The notes below the pieces were generated by a model that was not told the DNA's origin, searched no databases, and was given only the letters and a program-made list of their open reading frames with translations. The position numbers were made by a program, and so were the translations under genes. DNA of 24,553 nt from Methanocorpusculaceae archaeon UBA456 (GTDB taxonomy: Archaea; Halobacteriota; Methanomicrobia; Methanomicrobiales; Methanocorpusculaceae). Each line of letters begins with the position of its first letter. The stretch's first letter is position 1. The DNA lies in contig DAJQ01000043.1 of assembly GCA_002496395.1 (NCBI GenBank), positions 1 through 24,553 of the forward strand, written 5' to 3'. This document shows positions 9,202 to 16,670 of the stretch, in pieces.

Positions 9202-10637
9202 AGAAACCGAACCCTCTCTATAACTGCTTTCTGTATATCCTCACGAGTCGTCAGTGGATGGATCGCGTCGGCAAGCTTTTCGTCCTGGATCACATCCCGT
9301 ACCCAGTGTTCAAAATCCAGGCGTTCGCAATGGTGGAGAATGCATTCATCGGTTGCCACATTGAGAAGTTTGACGAACTCTTCCAGTGAATGGGCAGAGA
9401 AGCCCTCCCTGTGATGTGGGCTGCAGAAGTGGAATGCAAGATGTGGGGGAGTGCAGCGAAGAATGCGGGCAGCGGTCTTTGCCCTGACAAAACCGATCTG
9501 ATCCCCTTCAAATCTGCAAAGAGCCGCGATATAATCAGAAAAGTACCGGTATGCATCCGCCTGTGTCCGGTAGTCTGTCAGCATCCCGCATGATCCTGAT
9601 GTTGTTGCCATCTGCGAGAAGTGATCACGTGCCTGGAAACGCCGGAGGGTTGTTTTGTCCGGAACCCACCGCCCCGCAGCCTTGAGAGCCTCAAGAGCCG
9701 TGCATTGCATCATATTGACCGGCCATGTAACCGATGCGCTTTCGATCTGTTCATCCGGGATCTGATCCGGTGAAATGGCCTGTGCGGCCGCCTCCGAAGG
9801 CAGGATACTGCGGACACCAGTATCATGGAATGCTGCGGGCAATCCTTCAAGAAATACGAATATACCTGTTTCTGGGTGGAAGCGGCCACCAAAAACCTCC
9901 ATATCGACAAGGATGTGGGCGATACCCTCCCTGATTTCGGAGAGCCAGCCGGCATAAGTGCAAGGAGAGAGGGGATGATGCACCCAGTCCACCTCTCCGT
10001 ACCGAAGGGCGATATCATCCGAAAGTTCGCAGTGCCTGATTAAAACAGGCATCCCACCAGCCTGATAGCTCTTCAGGGGATTTATAAAGGGAGTGTTTTT
10101 CCCAAACACATCGGTATAGACAGCGGAGATGCCCATGTTCCGTGCTGCTGTGATCACAGACCAGTTGAATATCGAATCGGTTGCAACCAGTATCGCCGGC
10201 CTTTGTCCGGAAAAGTCCTTCATCGCTCTTTGGTGCATCTCAACCTGGTGCTGGTACTCCTCAACCTCCCCGAAGAGAGCCACTACAGAACAATAGTACG
10301 ATTCGGTCAGGAGTTCTGCCTGCCTGTGACTGGCGGCATCCCGGAGTAGATCGCAAAGATCCGGCTCAGATCCCTCCAGGTATTCAAGGAGGACAGCCGA
10401 CAACAGCAGACCGCAGCTGAAGCCTTCATCCATCATCCGGATCAGGCATTCTGTTGCCGGGATATAACAGGAACGCGAGAGGTGTCGGATCCGTCTCTCT
10501 TCATCAGGGGAAGGGAATGAAGAGGGATCTTGTTCACCTGTCTTCACCCCCGAAACATTAAGGGAATCCACCCGCTGCTGATGGCGAAGAACAAAGCTCA
10601 TGCAGACCTGTGGAACGCCTGAGACCTCACCGGGCAT
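9183..10637 (-). CDS. GH57 alpha-amylase-like protein, possibly catalytically altered
   Basis: First gene of the glycogen operon, 484 residues, resembling archaeal GH57 alpha-amylases (MJ1611 type). Matching blocks are VCMSFVLRHQQR (11-22), GLLLSAVLLEYLEGSEPDLCD (split across ~76-95), the helix before SGQRPAIL, and a well kept VDMEVFGGRFHPETGIF (244-260) holding the acid/base Asp245. Two deviations stand out. The first motif is HQQ instead of HQP. The segment that normally reads RNTELIYN reads VATDSIFN (151-158), so the nucleophile Glu appears to be Asp154. It may be weakly active or a non-catalytic glucan-binding paralogue. The ATG at 10637 is 27 nt downstream of a TATATATA box and has no ribosome site, suggesting a leaderless message; an internal Met13 is the alternative start. 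Confidence 0.82.
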   Translation of the reverse strand: MPGEVSGVPQVCMSFVLRHQQRVDSLNVSGVKTGEQDPSSFPSPDEERRIRHLSRSCYIPATECLIRMMDEGFSCGLLLSAVLLEYLEGSEPDLCDLLRDAASHRQAELLTESYYCSVVALFGEVEEYQHQVEMHQRAMKDFSGQRPAILVATDSIFNWSVITAARNMGISAVYTDVFGKNTPFINPLKSYQAGGMPVLIRHCELSDDIALRYGEVDWVHHPLSPCTYAGWLSEIREGIAHILVDMEVFGGRFHPETGIFVFLEGLPAAFHDTGVRSILPSEAAAQAISPDQIPDEQIESASVTWPVNMMQCTALEALKAAGRWVPDKTTLRRFQARDHFSQMATTSGSCGMLTDYRTQADAYRYFSDYIAALCRFEGDQIGFVRAKTAARILRCTPPHLAFHFCSPHHREGFSAHSLEEFVKLLNVATDECILHHCERLDFEHWVRDVIQDEKLADAIHPLTTREDIQKAVIERVRFLWSRLK

Positions 10638-10654
10638 GAGGAGAGATAAGGGGG

Positions 10655-10680
10655 AGTGAGTATATATAGTATTTTATAGG
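10655..10680 (-). promoter_or_regulatory. Tandem TATA-box promoter for the glycogen operon
   Basis: The 48-bp gap between the HAD gene stop and the GH57 start contains, on the minus strand, TATAAAAT (10678-10671) followed by TATATATA (10668-10661). The second box is centred about 27 nt upstream of the ATG at 10637, the usual archaeal distance from TATA box to transcription start, which predicts a leaderless mRNA. The first box would start transcription about 10 nt upstream of the ATG. No Shine-Dalgarno-like sequence precedes the ATG, in keeping with leaderless initiation. Confidence 0.6.
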
Positions 10681-10685
10681 AAGAA

Positions 10686-11456
10686 TCAGCCAAATACATC
10701 CTTCAGATACGCTATTGAAGGCAGGATCATATCCGGTTTGACCCCCGAATCTTCAAGCATGCGATCAGAATACTTGCCGGTTTTTACCAGCACGCCAACA
10801 AGCCCTGCGTTCTGTGCACCCCCCACATCTGTTCTGATATCATCCCCGATCATCGCGGTCTTCTCCGGCTCCACACCCATCATGGCAGATGCGGAGAGGA
10901 AGGTATCAGCTGAGGGCTTCCCCATCACCAATGCGGTTTTTCCGGTGGCGTACTCTAGTGCCGCAACAAACGGTCCTGCTGCAAGGGTGAGGCCGTCTTC
11001 AGCCATCCAGTACCGGTCCCGCTCAAGGGCGATGAGGAGGGCGCCATCGTTAATCTCCCGGAACGCTTCATTCAGCACGCTGAAGGTGAAGCCCGATCCG
11101 GCATCCCCTATGATCACGGCTTCTGCACCATCCTGCACCTCGGTGATGCCCGCCTCAGAAAATTCGGATCGTGCCGCATCGGTCATCAGGAGGCGGCATG
11201 CGCTGATCCCCTGCTCTTCAAGGAGCCGGAGGGCAGAAACGACCGGTGTGGTGATCTGATCTGCGGGTATGCTGAACCCGGCCTGATTGAGCCGTTCTGC
11301 AATCTGCTGCCTGCTCCGCTGGGTCGAGTTCGAGACGAAACGGTGAGGAATCCCCTGATCTTCAATCCATTGGATCGCCTCGGCTGCGCCGGGGATCGGC
11401 ACTCCACCGATTGCAAGCACCCCGTCAATATCGATGAGAAGTGCTTTTATGAACAC
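10686..11456 (-). CDS. HAD-IIA family phosphatase (LHPP/NagD-like)
   Basis: A cytoplasmic haloacid-dehalogenase phosphatase of 256 residues; the substrate cannot be told. Motif I is LLIDIDGVLAIGG (DxD nucleophile pair, residues ~7-9), motif II is VSNSTQ, and the C-terminal block has MGKPS, then MIGDDIRTDVGGAQNAG with the Mg-binding aspartates. The cap lies between motifs II and III, as in HAD-IIA. The closest family impression is the LHPP-like subgroup, ending KTGKYSDRMLEDSG. The start is GTG at 11456, seven bases after a GGAGG site; the frame stays open 25 codons further but that part has no family resemblance. It is divergent from the mrfB-like gene and lies upstream of the glycogen operon, separated from it by a promoter, so a link to glycogen is not implied. 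Confidence 0.85.
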   Translation of the reverse strand: MFIKALLIDIDGVLAIGGVPIPGAAEAIQWIEDQGIPHRFVSNSTQRSRQQIAERLNQAGFSIPADQITTPVVSALRLLEEQGISACRLLMTDAARSEFSEAGITEVQDGAEAVIIGDAGSGFTFSVLNEAFREINDGALLIALERDRYWMAEDGLTLAAGPFVAALEYATGKTALVMGKPSADTFLSASAMMGVEPEKTAMIGDDIRTDVGGAQNAGLVGVLVKTGKYSDRMLEDSGVKPDMILPSIAYLKDVFG

Positions 11457-11462
11457 AAACTG

Positions 11463-11468
11463 CCCTCC
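11463..11468 (-). promoter_or_regulatory. Shine-Dalgarno site fixing the GTG start of the HAD gene
   Basis: On the minus strand GGAGGG lies six to seven bases upstream of GTG at 11456. It complements the archaeal 16S rRNA 3' end and supports this GTG over the ATG at 11531, which has no such site. Confidence 0.7.
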
Positions 11469-11486
11469 ATGCCTGTCTGTTCGCGG

Positions 11487-11511
11487 AAATATATGGGACC
11501 CGGCATAAAGA
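11487..11511 (-). promoter_or_regulatory. Candidate TATA boxes for the HAD gene
   Basis: The minus strand carries TCTTTATGCC (about 11511-11502) and CATATATTT (11495-11487). The first would place the transcription start near 11481, leaving a ~25-nt leader that includes the GGAGG site. The second would start transcription inside or after that site, which is less sensible. Assignment is by distance and composition only. Confidence 0.38.
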
Positions 11512-11570
11512 TACTCGTCCCTCTTCTGCAATAAGCAGTTTGCCGGTTCACTTTCACGCTCCGCTCAAGG

Positions 11571-11580
11571 GATTTATCTC
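11571..11580 (+). promoter_or_regulatory. TATA box for the mrfB-like gene (leaderless)
   Basis: GATTTATCTC on the plus strand is centred about 27 nt upstream of the ATG at 11602, matching TATA-to-start spacing for a leaderless archaeal transcript. No strong ribosome site lies between them (only GGATGAG). Confidence 0.48.
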
Positions 11581-11601
11581 AGATCACCCGGATGAGTACA
11601 T

Positions 11602-12678
11602 ATGGGACGATCTGCGGGTGCCTTTCTGGATGCAGGTACATTCTGGCGGCAGAGGATCAGTGCCGCACCCGGGTATTCCGTCATCGAACACGACAACCGG
11701 TTCAGGGCACATATCGCACGATCCCCGGTCTTCGCATCTGCATACCAGAGATGCATGGTTGATCGCGATGCACTCCTCCGGACCTATGCGGGATCTGACC
11801 TTGCTGATATCTGCGAGGGAACCGAGGTGGAGACAGATGAGGGGATCTGTCTCAGGATCACTGAAGAGCAGGGACATCAGCTGTTCCCCCTTCATCCGGC
11901 AGAAGCAGAACGCCACCTGATCAGAAGGCTCAGGCTGGTACCCGGTATCGGGCCCGCCACCGAGCAGCTGCTTATCAGGAAGGGGTGCAGGACGATCCGC
12001 GATCTCAGGTACATAAGGCGGTTTCAGAAAGATGCAGAGGGCGTTCTTCGTATCATTGAAAGCAATGACTATAGAGCCATTACCACTTTGATCGCAGCGC
12101 GGATGGGCAGGACACATCCCGATATCATCATGGCATCGGCCTTCTCACCAGAGGAGAGGTTCTGTTTTCTGGATATCGAGACCCTTGGCGTCTTCTCCCG
12201 GCCGGTCTTTCTGATCGGATCGGCTGAGATCAGGGGCGGCCGGATCTGCTTCCACCAGTTCCTCGCCCGCGATATCGACGAGGAGCTTCCTGCACTCCTC
12301 GCCTGGAGAGATTCGGTGCCAGAGGATGCAACCGTCATCAGTTATAACGGGAGATCTTTTGATCTGCCGTACCTGGCAGACCGGTTCGCCTATTATGGGA
12401 TCGACCACGAGATTGCCAGAGACCAGATCGATCTCCTCCATATCACCCGGAGGATGCACAGGAGTACACTCTCCGACTGCCGCCTCGGCACGGTCGAAGA
12501 GGAGCTGCTCGGGATAGAGAGGGGATCTGATCTTCCGGGGGCACTGGTTCCCGAATTCTATGACATCTATAGGAGAACAAAGAATCCGGGCCCCCTTCTT
12601 CCGGTGCTGAAACATAACCGGCAGGATGTCCTCTCGCTCATCGAACTCCTCCGCTCGTACCGTGAGATGACAGGGTGA
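11602..12678 (+). CDS. RNase H-like 3'-5' exonuclease, YprB/MrfB type
   Basis: A predicted metal-dependent DNA exonuclease of 358 residues. A helix-hairpin-helix (LVPGIGPATEQLLIRKG, 112-128) sits in the N-terminal half and probably contacts DNA. The C-terminal half is an RNase H-like fold: Asp191/Glu193 in CFLDIETLG, Asp254 in YNGRSFDLPYL, and His338/Asp342 in KHNRQDVLSL give the four acidic residues of a DEDD-type active site. B. subtilis YprB (MrfB) has the same acidic set and works with the helicase YprA (MrfA) in UvrABC-independent repair of mitomycin damage. Here the stop codon overlaps the GTG of a YprA-like helicase (GTGA), so the pair is almost certainly co-produced. Function in an archaeon is inferred from homology and pairing. 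The leaderless start at 11602 is supported by an upstream TATA box. Confidence 0.82.
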   Translation: MGRSAGAFLDAGTFWRQRISAAPGYSVIEHDNRFRAHIARSPVFASAYQRCMVDRDALLRTYAGSDLADICEGTEVETDEGICLRITEEQGHQLFPLHPAEAERHLIRRLRLVPGIGPATEQLLIRKGCRTIRDLRYIRRFQKDAEGVLRIIESNDYRAITTLIAARMGRTHPDIIMASAFSPEERFCFLDIETLGVFSRPVFLIGSAEIRGGRICFHQFLARDIDEELPALLAWRDSVPEDATVISYNGRSFDLPYLADRFAYYGIDHEIARDQIDLLHITRRMHRSTLSDCRLGTVEEELLGIERGSDLPGALVPEFYDIYRRTKNPGPLLPVLKHNRQDVLSLIELLRSYREMTG

Positions 12679-14951
12679 TTTCATCCCCGCTCCTCCGGTC
12701 CTTTCGGGAACGGTACGGGTACCCGGATGATGCACTCTTCATCAAAACGCTGCCGGGCCGGGAAGCACGGCATGCGGAGATTCCAAATCGGCTCCATCCA
12801 CGCCTGAAGGAGTATCTTGCCGGATCGGGGATCAGACCGTATATCCACCAGGCCCGGGCATATGAAGCACTCGCTGATGGAGAGGATATCATCCTTGCCA
12901 CACCAACCGCATCAGGCAAGACCCTCGCATTTGCCCTCCCGATCATCGACCGCCTCCTCACCGATCCGGATGCCCGTGCCCTGCTGCTCTACCCCACAAA
13001 GGCACTTGCCCGCGACCAGCTCAGGGCATTCCAGGAGATCGATTCGGCAACAGGTGCGGGGATGCGGCCCGCGGTCTATGATGGCGATACCCCGCGCGAT
13101 GCCCGCCCCGGCATCAGGGCACGGTCGCGGATCATCATCTCGAATATGCATGAGATACACCATATCCTCCCCTGGCGGCGACAGTGGGCCGATTTCTTTG
13201 CAGGGCTCTCCTTCATCGTAATCGACGAGGCGCACCGGTACCGGGGTGTCTTTGGATCTCATATCGCCCTTTTGATCAGGCGTCTTCTGCGTGTCCTCGC
13301 ATTCTATGATGCAGATCCCGCATTCATCCTGGCAACAGCGACACTCGGCAATCCCGAAGAGTTCGGGGAACAGCTCACCGGGAGAGCCTGCCGACTCATC
13401 GCCGAGGACGGATCCCCGCAGAATGAGCGGACAGTCGTCTTCTATAACCCCTATGCCCGCGACCCGACAGCATCTCTCGTCTCCGAGACGACCGATCTCT
13501 TCTCTGCCTCAATCCGGCACGGGTACCAGACGATCTGCTTTTCACCGTCACGGCGGCTTGCCGAGGTGATCGCACTGAGGGCACGGGAGGAGTTTCCGGC
13601 AGAATCATGTCAGGAGACGATGATCTGTGCCTACCGTGCCGGATATCTCCCCGATGAACGGCGGGAGATCGAGTCTGCAATAAAAGACGGTGATATAAAG
13701 GGCATCGTATCGACAAATGCCCTCGAGCTCGGCGTGGATATCGGCACCCTCGACTCGGTGGTGATGGCAGGATATCCCGGCACCACCCTCTCCTTCTGGC
13801 AGCAGGCGGGCCGTGCCGGAAGGAGCGGGAGGGAGAGTATCGTTGCCATGGTTGCCCGGTATGATCCGATTGACCAGTACTACATGCACCATCCGGATCT
13901 CTTCTTCGAGACTGCATACGAGCATGCGGCTATCGACTGCAGAAACCCGATCGCCCTCTCAGGGCATCTCCTCTGTGCGGCAGCCGAGGTGCCGATACGC
14001 GATTCCGACTGCCGGTATTTCGGACCAGAGATGAAGGAGTATCTCGCCGCCCTCATGGAACAGAAGATCCTGACACAGACAGGGAAGGGAATCGTCTATG
14101 CCGGATCATCGCGGGCATCGGAACTCGTCTCCCTCTCGGGTTCGGCATCGGGCGGATACCGGATCACCCATAACGGCCGGCTGATCGAGACGATGGATGA
14201 TTCACAGGCATATCGCGAGGCATATCCGGGTGCGATCATCCTCCACCAGGGTGAGAGCTACATCGTCAGATCCATGAACCGGGAGGATCGCCAGATCCGG
14301 GTTGAGGCGATCAATGTCGATTACCATACCCGCCCCCTGATGAGAAAGACAGTCGAGGTCGACACAATTCTTGAGAGTAGTGAATATGGAGGCTTCACCA
14401 TCTCATCTGCCGGGGTGACCGTCACCGAAGAGCTCTATGGCTATCGTATCGTCAGATATGACCGGGTGATCGGATCTGCCGACCTTGATGCCCCGCCATT
14501 CTCCTTCCCGACACAGGGGCTTGTGATCGGAGTTGATGATGATCTGCTGGCAGGTGGAGGCATTGATGACCCCGATGGCGCCCTCCATGCAGCCGAACAC
14601 GCCCTGATTGCGGCGATGCCGGGTGTTGTCATCTGTGACCGCCACGATATAGGCGGCATCTCAACTGCCTTCCATCCGGCAGCGGAGGGGCCTGCGATCA
14701 TCATTTATGATGGCTATATCGGGGGAGCCGGGCTCTCTGCAAAGGCATATGAGCTGGTCTTCCGGGTCGCCTCGCTTGCAGAAGCGATGGTCCGCGAGTG
14801 CCGGTGCATAGACGGCTGCCCCGCCTGCATCTTCTCGCCAAAGTGCGGAAACGATAATCAGCCGCTTGACAAAGCCGGGGCTGCTGCGCTGCTCCGAGCC
14901 CTGCGGGACGCTATTGAAAGCACCAGATCCGATGAATTCATTACCCAATAA
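12675..14951 (+). CDS. DEAD/DEAH-box helicase with DUF1998 domain, YprA/MrfA type
   Basis: An ATP-dependent superfamily 2 DNA helicase of 758 residues. Motifs in order: Q-like PYIHQARA (55-62), Walker A ATPTASGKT (75-83), YPTKALARDQ, DEAH in IVIDEAHRYRG (181-191), motif III ATATLGNP (220-227), and motif VI QQAGRAGRSGRE. The C-terminal DUF1998 region ends with a cysteine cluster, Cys709, 711, 715, 718 and 724, likely binding zinc or another metal. This is the layout of B. subtilis MrfA (YprA), a 3'-5' helicase acting with the MrfB nuclease. The GTG start at 12675 overlaps the TGA of the nuclease gene and adds a well conserved N-terminus, so the start is credible despite GTG. An ABC transporter gene follows after 30 bp on the same strand. 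Confidence 0.9.
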   Translation: MISSPLLRSFRERYGYPDDALFIKTLPGREARHAEIPNRLHPRLKEYLAGSGIRPYIHQARAYEALADGEDIILATPTASGKTLAFALPIIDRLLTDPDARALLLYPTKALARDQLRAFQEIDSATGAGMRPAVYDGDTPRDARPGIRARSRIIISNMHEIHHILPWRRQWADFFAGLSFIVIDEAHRYRGVFGSHIALLIRRLLRVLAFYDADPAFILATATLGNPEEFGEQLTGRACRLIAEDGSPQNERTVVFYNPYARDPTASLVSETTDLFSASIRHGYQTICFSPSRRLAEVIALRAREEFPAESCQETMICAYRAGYLPDERREIESAIKDGDIKGIVSTNALELGVDIGTLDSVVMAGYPGTTLSFWQQAGRAGRSGRESIVAMVARYDPIDQYYMHHPDLFFETAYEHAAIDCRNPIALSGHLLCAAAEVPIRDSDCRYFGPEMKEYLAALMEQKILTQTGKGIVYAGSSRASELVSLSGSASGGYRITHNGRLIETMDDSQAYREAYPGAIILHQGESYIVRSMNREDRQIRVEAINVDYHTRPLMRKTVEVDTILESSEYGGFTISSAGVTVTEELYGYRIVRYDRVIGSADLDAPPFSFPTQGLVIGVDDDLLAGGGIDDPDGALHAAEHALIAAMPGVVICDRHDIGGISTAFHPAAEGPAIIIYDGYIGGAGLSAKAYELVFRVASLAEAMVRECRCIDGCPACIFSPKCGNDNQPLDKAGAAALLRALRDAIESTRSDEFITQ

Positions 14952-14953
14952 TG

Positions 14954-14961
14954 TAAATACT
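14954..14961 (+). promoter_or_regulatory. Weak TATA-like box before the ABC transporter genes
   Basis: TAAATACT lies about 25 nt upstream of the ATG at 14982, within the 30-bp gap after the helicase stop. It could give the transporter its own leaderless message in addition to read-through from mrfBA. The box is a poor match, and GGTG at 14974-14977 might act as a weak ribosome site instead. Confidence 0.22.
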
Positions 14962-14981
14962 TTTTAACATTCTGGTGTATC

Positions 14982-15914
14982 ATGCAGGCGATCAGGGCAG
15001 AGAACCTCTCCAAATTCTTTGATGGACGGGCGGTTCTGGACAATGTATCATTCTCTGTTGAGAAGGGAGAGATATTTGGGTATCTCGGCCCAAACGGGGC
15101 AGGAAAGACGACGACGATCAACCTCTTCCTCGGCCTCCTCACCCCGGATAGCGGGAGAGCTACGGTGAACGGTGTCGATCTGGGTTCAGATGATGAGGCG
15201 AGGCGACGGATCGGAGTACTCTTTGAGAATAACGGGTTTTCCGAACGGCAGAGTGCATACGAAAATCTCAGGTACTATGGCAGGCTCTATGGGATGGAGG
15301 ATCCCGATGGCAGGGTGGATGAACTGCTCGGGATGATCGGCATGGCCGACCGTGCATATGATCCCGTCGGCACATTTTCCACCGGCATGAAACGGAAACT
15401 CGGGATAGCACGGGCAATCCTCCACAAACCCGAGGTGCTCTTCCTTGATGAGCCATCATCCGGCCTCGATCCGGATGCCCAGCGGATGGTGCGTGACCTG
15501 ATCCTCTCCCTCTCAGCAACCGGGGGAATGACCGTCTTCATCAACTCCCACCATCTCGATGAGGTGCAGCGGATCTGCACCCGTGTTGCGATCCTTGCGG
15601 GGGGGCGTATCCGGGCAGAGGATTCCATTGCCCGGCTCACTGCCTCAGGAAACGAGTCGTCGATCTGGATCGCCTTTGAGGGAGGGAGAGTGCCAGAAGA
15701 TGCTCTTCTCTCACTCCGGTCGCTCCCGGGGATAGCAGGAACCGAGCTGGAGGGAGAGGGGATCATCTGCACCCTGACAGGCGATGCAAAGGCACCCGAT
15801 CTCATCTCCGCCCTGGTTGCGGCAGGGTACCGGATCGAGGAGGTCAAGAAGCGATCTGCAAACCTTGAAGAGATCTATCTCAGGTATGTCCACACGGGAG
15901 AGGATGCTTCATGA
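14982..15914 (+). CDS. ABC transporter ATP-binding protein (ABC-2 exporter type)
   Basis: Energises a membrane exporter; 310 residues, the usual size for DrrA/NatA-like ATPases. Walker A is GPNGAGKTT (36-44). The signature is TFSTGMKRKLGIARA, a STGM variant of LSGGQ typical of this subgroup. Walker B is VLFLDEPSSGLDPD, and the H-loop is INSHHLDEV. The ~100-residue C-terminal extension is the part that varies with substrate in this family. The stop overlaps the permease ATG as ATGA, so the two are translated together. The substrate cannot be predicted: relatives export drugs, lipids, sodium or peptides. Position 30 bp behind the DNA-repair pair may mean co-transcription. Confidence 0.92.
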   Translation: MQAIRAENLSKFFDGRAVLDNVSFSVEKGEIFGYLGPNGAGKTTTINLFLGLLTPDSGRATVNGVDLGSDDEARRRIGVLFENNGFSERQSAYENLRYYGRLYGMEDPDGRVDELLGMIGMADRAYDPVGTFSTGMKRKLGIARAILHKPEVLFLDEPSSGLDPDAQRMVRDLILSLSATGGMTVFINSHHLDEVQRICTRVAILAGGRIRAEDSIARLTASGNESSIWIAFEGGRVPEDALLSLRSLPGIAGTELEGEGIICTLTGDAKAPDLISALVAAGYRIEEVKKRSANLEEIYLRYVHTGEDAS

Positions 15915-16615
15915 ACGAACTGCGTACAATCGCACGGAAGGAGTTTTTTCAGGCGATCACCAACAAAGGGGTCCTGATTGCGGCATTCATCTTCGCCATC
16001 TGGTTCCCGGTCTTCACCACCCTTGGTATTCTGGCAGGCATCTCCGGCGATCCCGGCACAGCTCTTGCAGGCCATCTTGCAAGCCTCTCGGTGGTGCTTG
16101 CAATCTTCATGGGGTACCTCTTCTCTGCAGATGCCTTCTTCCGGGAGAAGAAGGACGGGACGATCCTGACCCTTCTGTGTGCCCCGGTCTCCCTCAGACA
16201 GATCTGGGAGGGCAAAGTCCTCGGCGTCGCAACAGCTGCATATGGGATGACCATCCTCTCGGTTCTGATCACCGTGGCGGTCGCCTTTGCCTTCTCGCCT
16301 GTGGGGATCACCCTCCCCTGGCTTCTGCTGGTGCATCTGGCAATCATCCTCCCGATCTATGCTGCCGCATCAGCAGGCATCATCGGAGCCGCACAGCTTT
16401 ATCTGGGGATGCGGGAGAACCAGTTCCTCGGGATGGGCTTTGTCTTCCTCTTCATCTTCCTGATATTCGGGCTCCAGACATTCATCTCACCTGAAGGCGG
16501 GGTCACAGTCCAGACCGAACTCTTCTTTTTCGTTCTCGGACTCGTTCTGCTTCTTATTGGAAGAAGATGGGCGGGAAGACTCTCGAAGGAGCGGATTGTC
16601 AGGACGATAGCGTAA
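15911..16615 (+). CDS. ABC-2 type transporter permease
   Basis: The membrane partner of the preceding ATPase, 234 residues. After a short cytoplasmic start (MNELRTIARKEFFQ, with the ARKEF motif common in ABC-2 permeases) six hydrophobic segments are visible: ~20-42, ~54-75 before the charged DAFFREKKDGT loop, ~98-118, ~124-153, ~169-187 and ~199-213. The charged loop with EGKVLG is the likely contact with the ATPase. The start overlaps the ATPase stop by four bases. It is the last plus-strand gene; the next gene converges from the other side, across a 441-bp region holding a predicted structured RNA. The exported substrate is unknown. Confidence 0.87.
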   Translation: MNELRTIARKEFFQAITNKGVLIAAFIFAIWFPVFTTLGILAGISGDPGTALAGHLASLSVVLAIFMGYLFSADAFFREKKDGTILTLLCAPVSLRQIWEGKVLGVATAAYGMTILSVLITVAVAFAFSPVGITLPWLLLVHLAIILPIYAAASAGIIGAAQLYLGMRENQFLGMGFVFLFIFLIFGLQTFISPEGGVTVQTELFFFVLGLVLLLIGRRWAGRLSKERIVRTIA

Positions 16616-16670
16616 AAGAGAGAATCTTCTCCAAATTTCTTATCTCCGGGATTTTCCTGCATTCTTAGGA

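Noticed and set aside
11457..11531. 25-codon N-terminal extension of the HAD gene
   Set aside because: No family similarity before motif I; the GTG at 11456 has an excellent GGAGG site.
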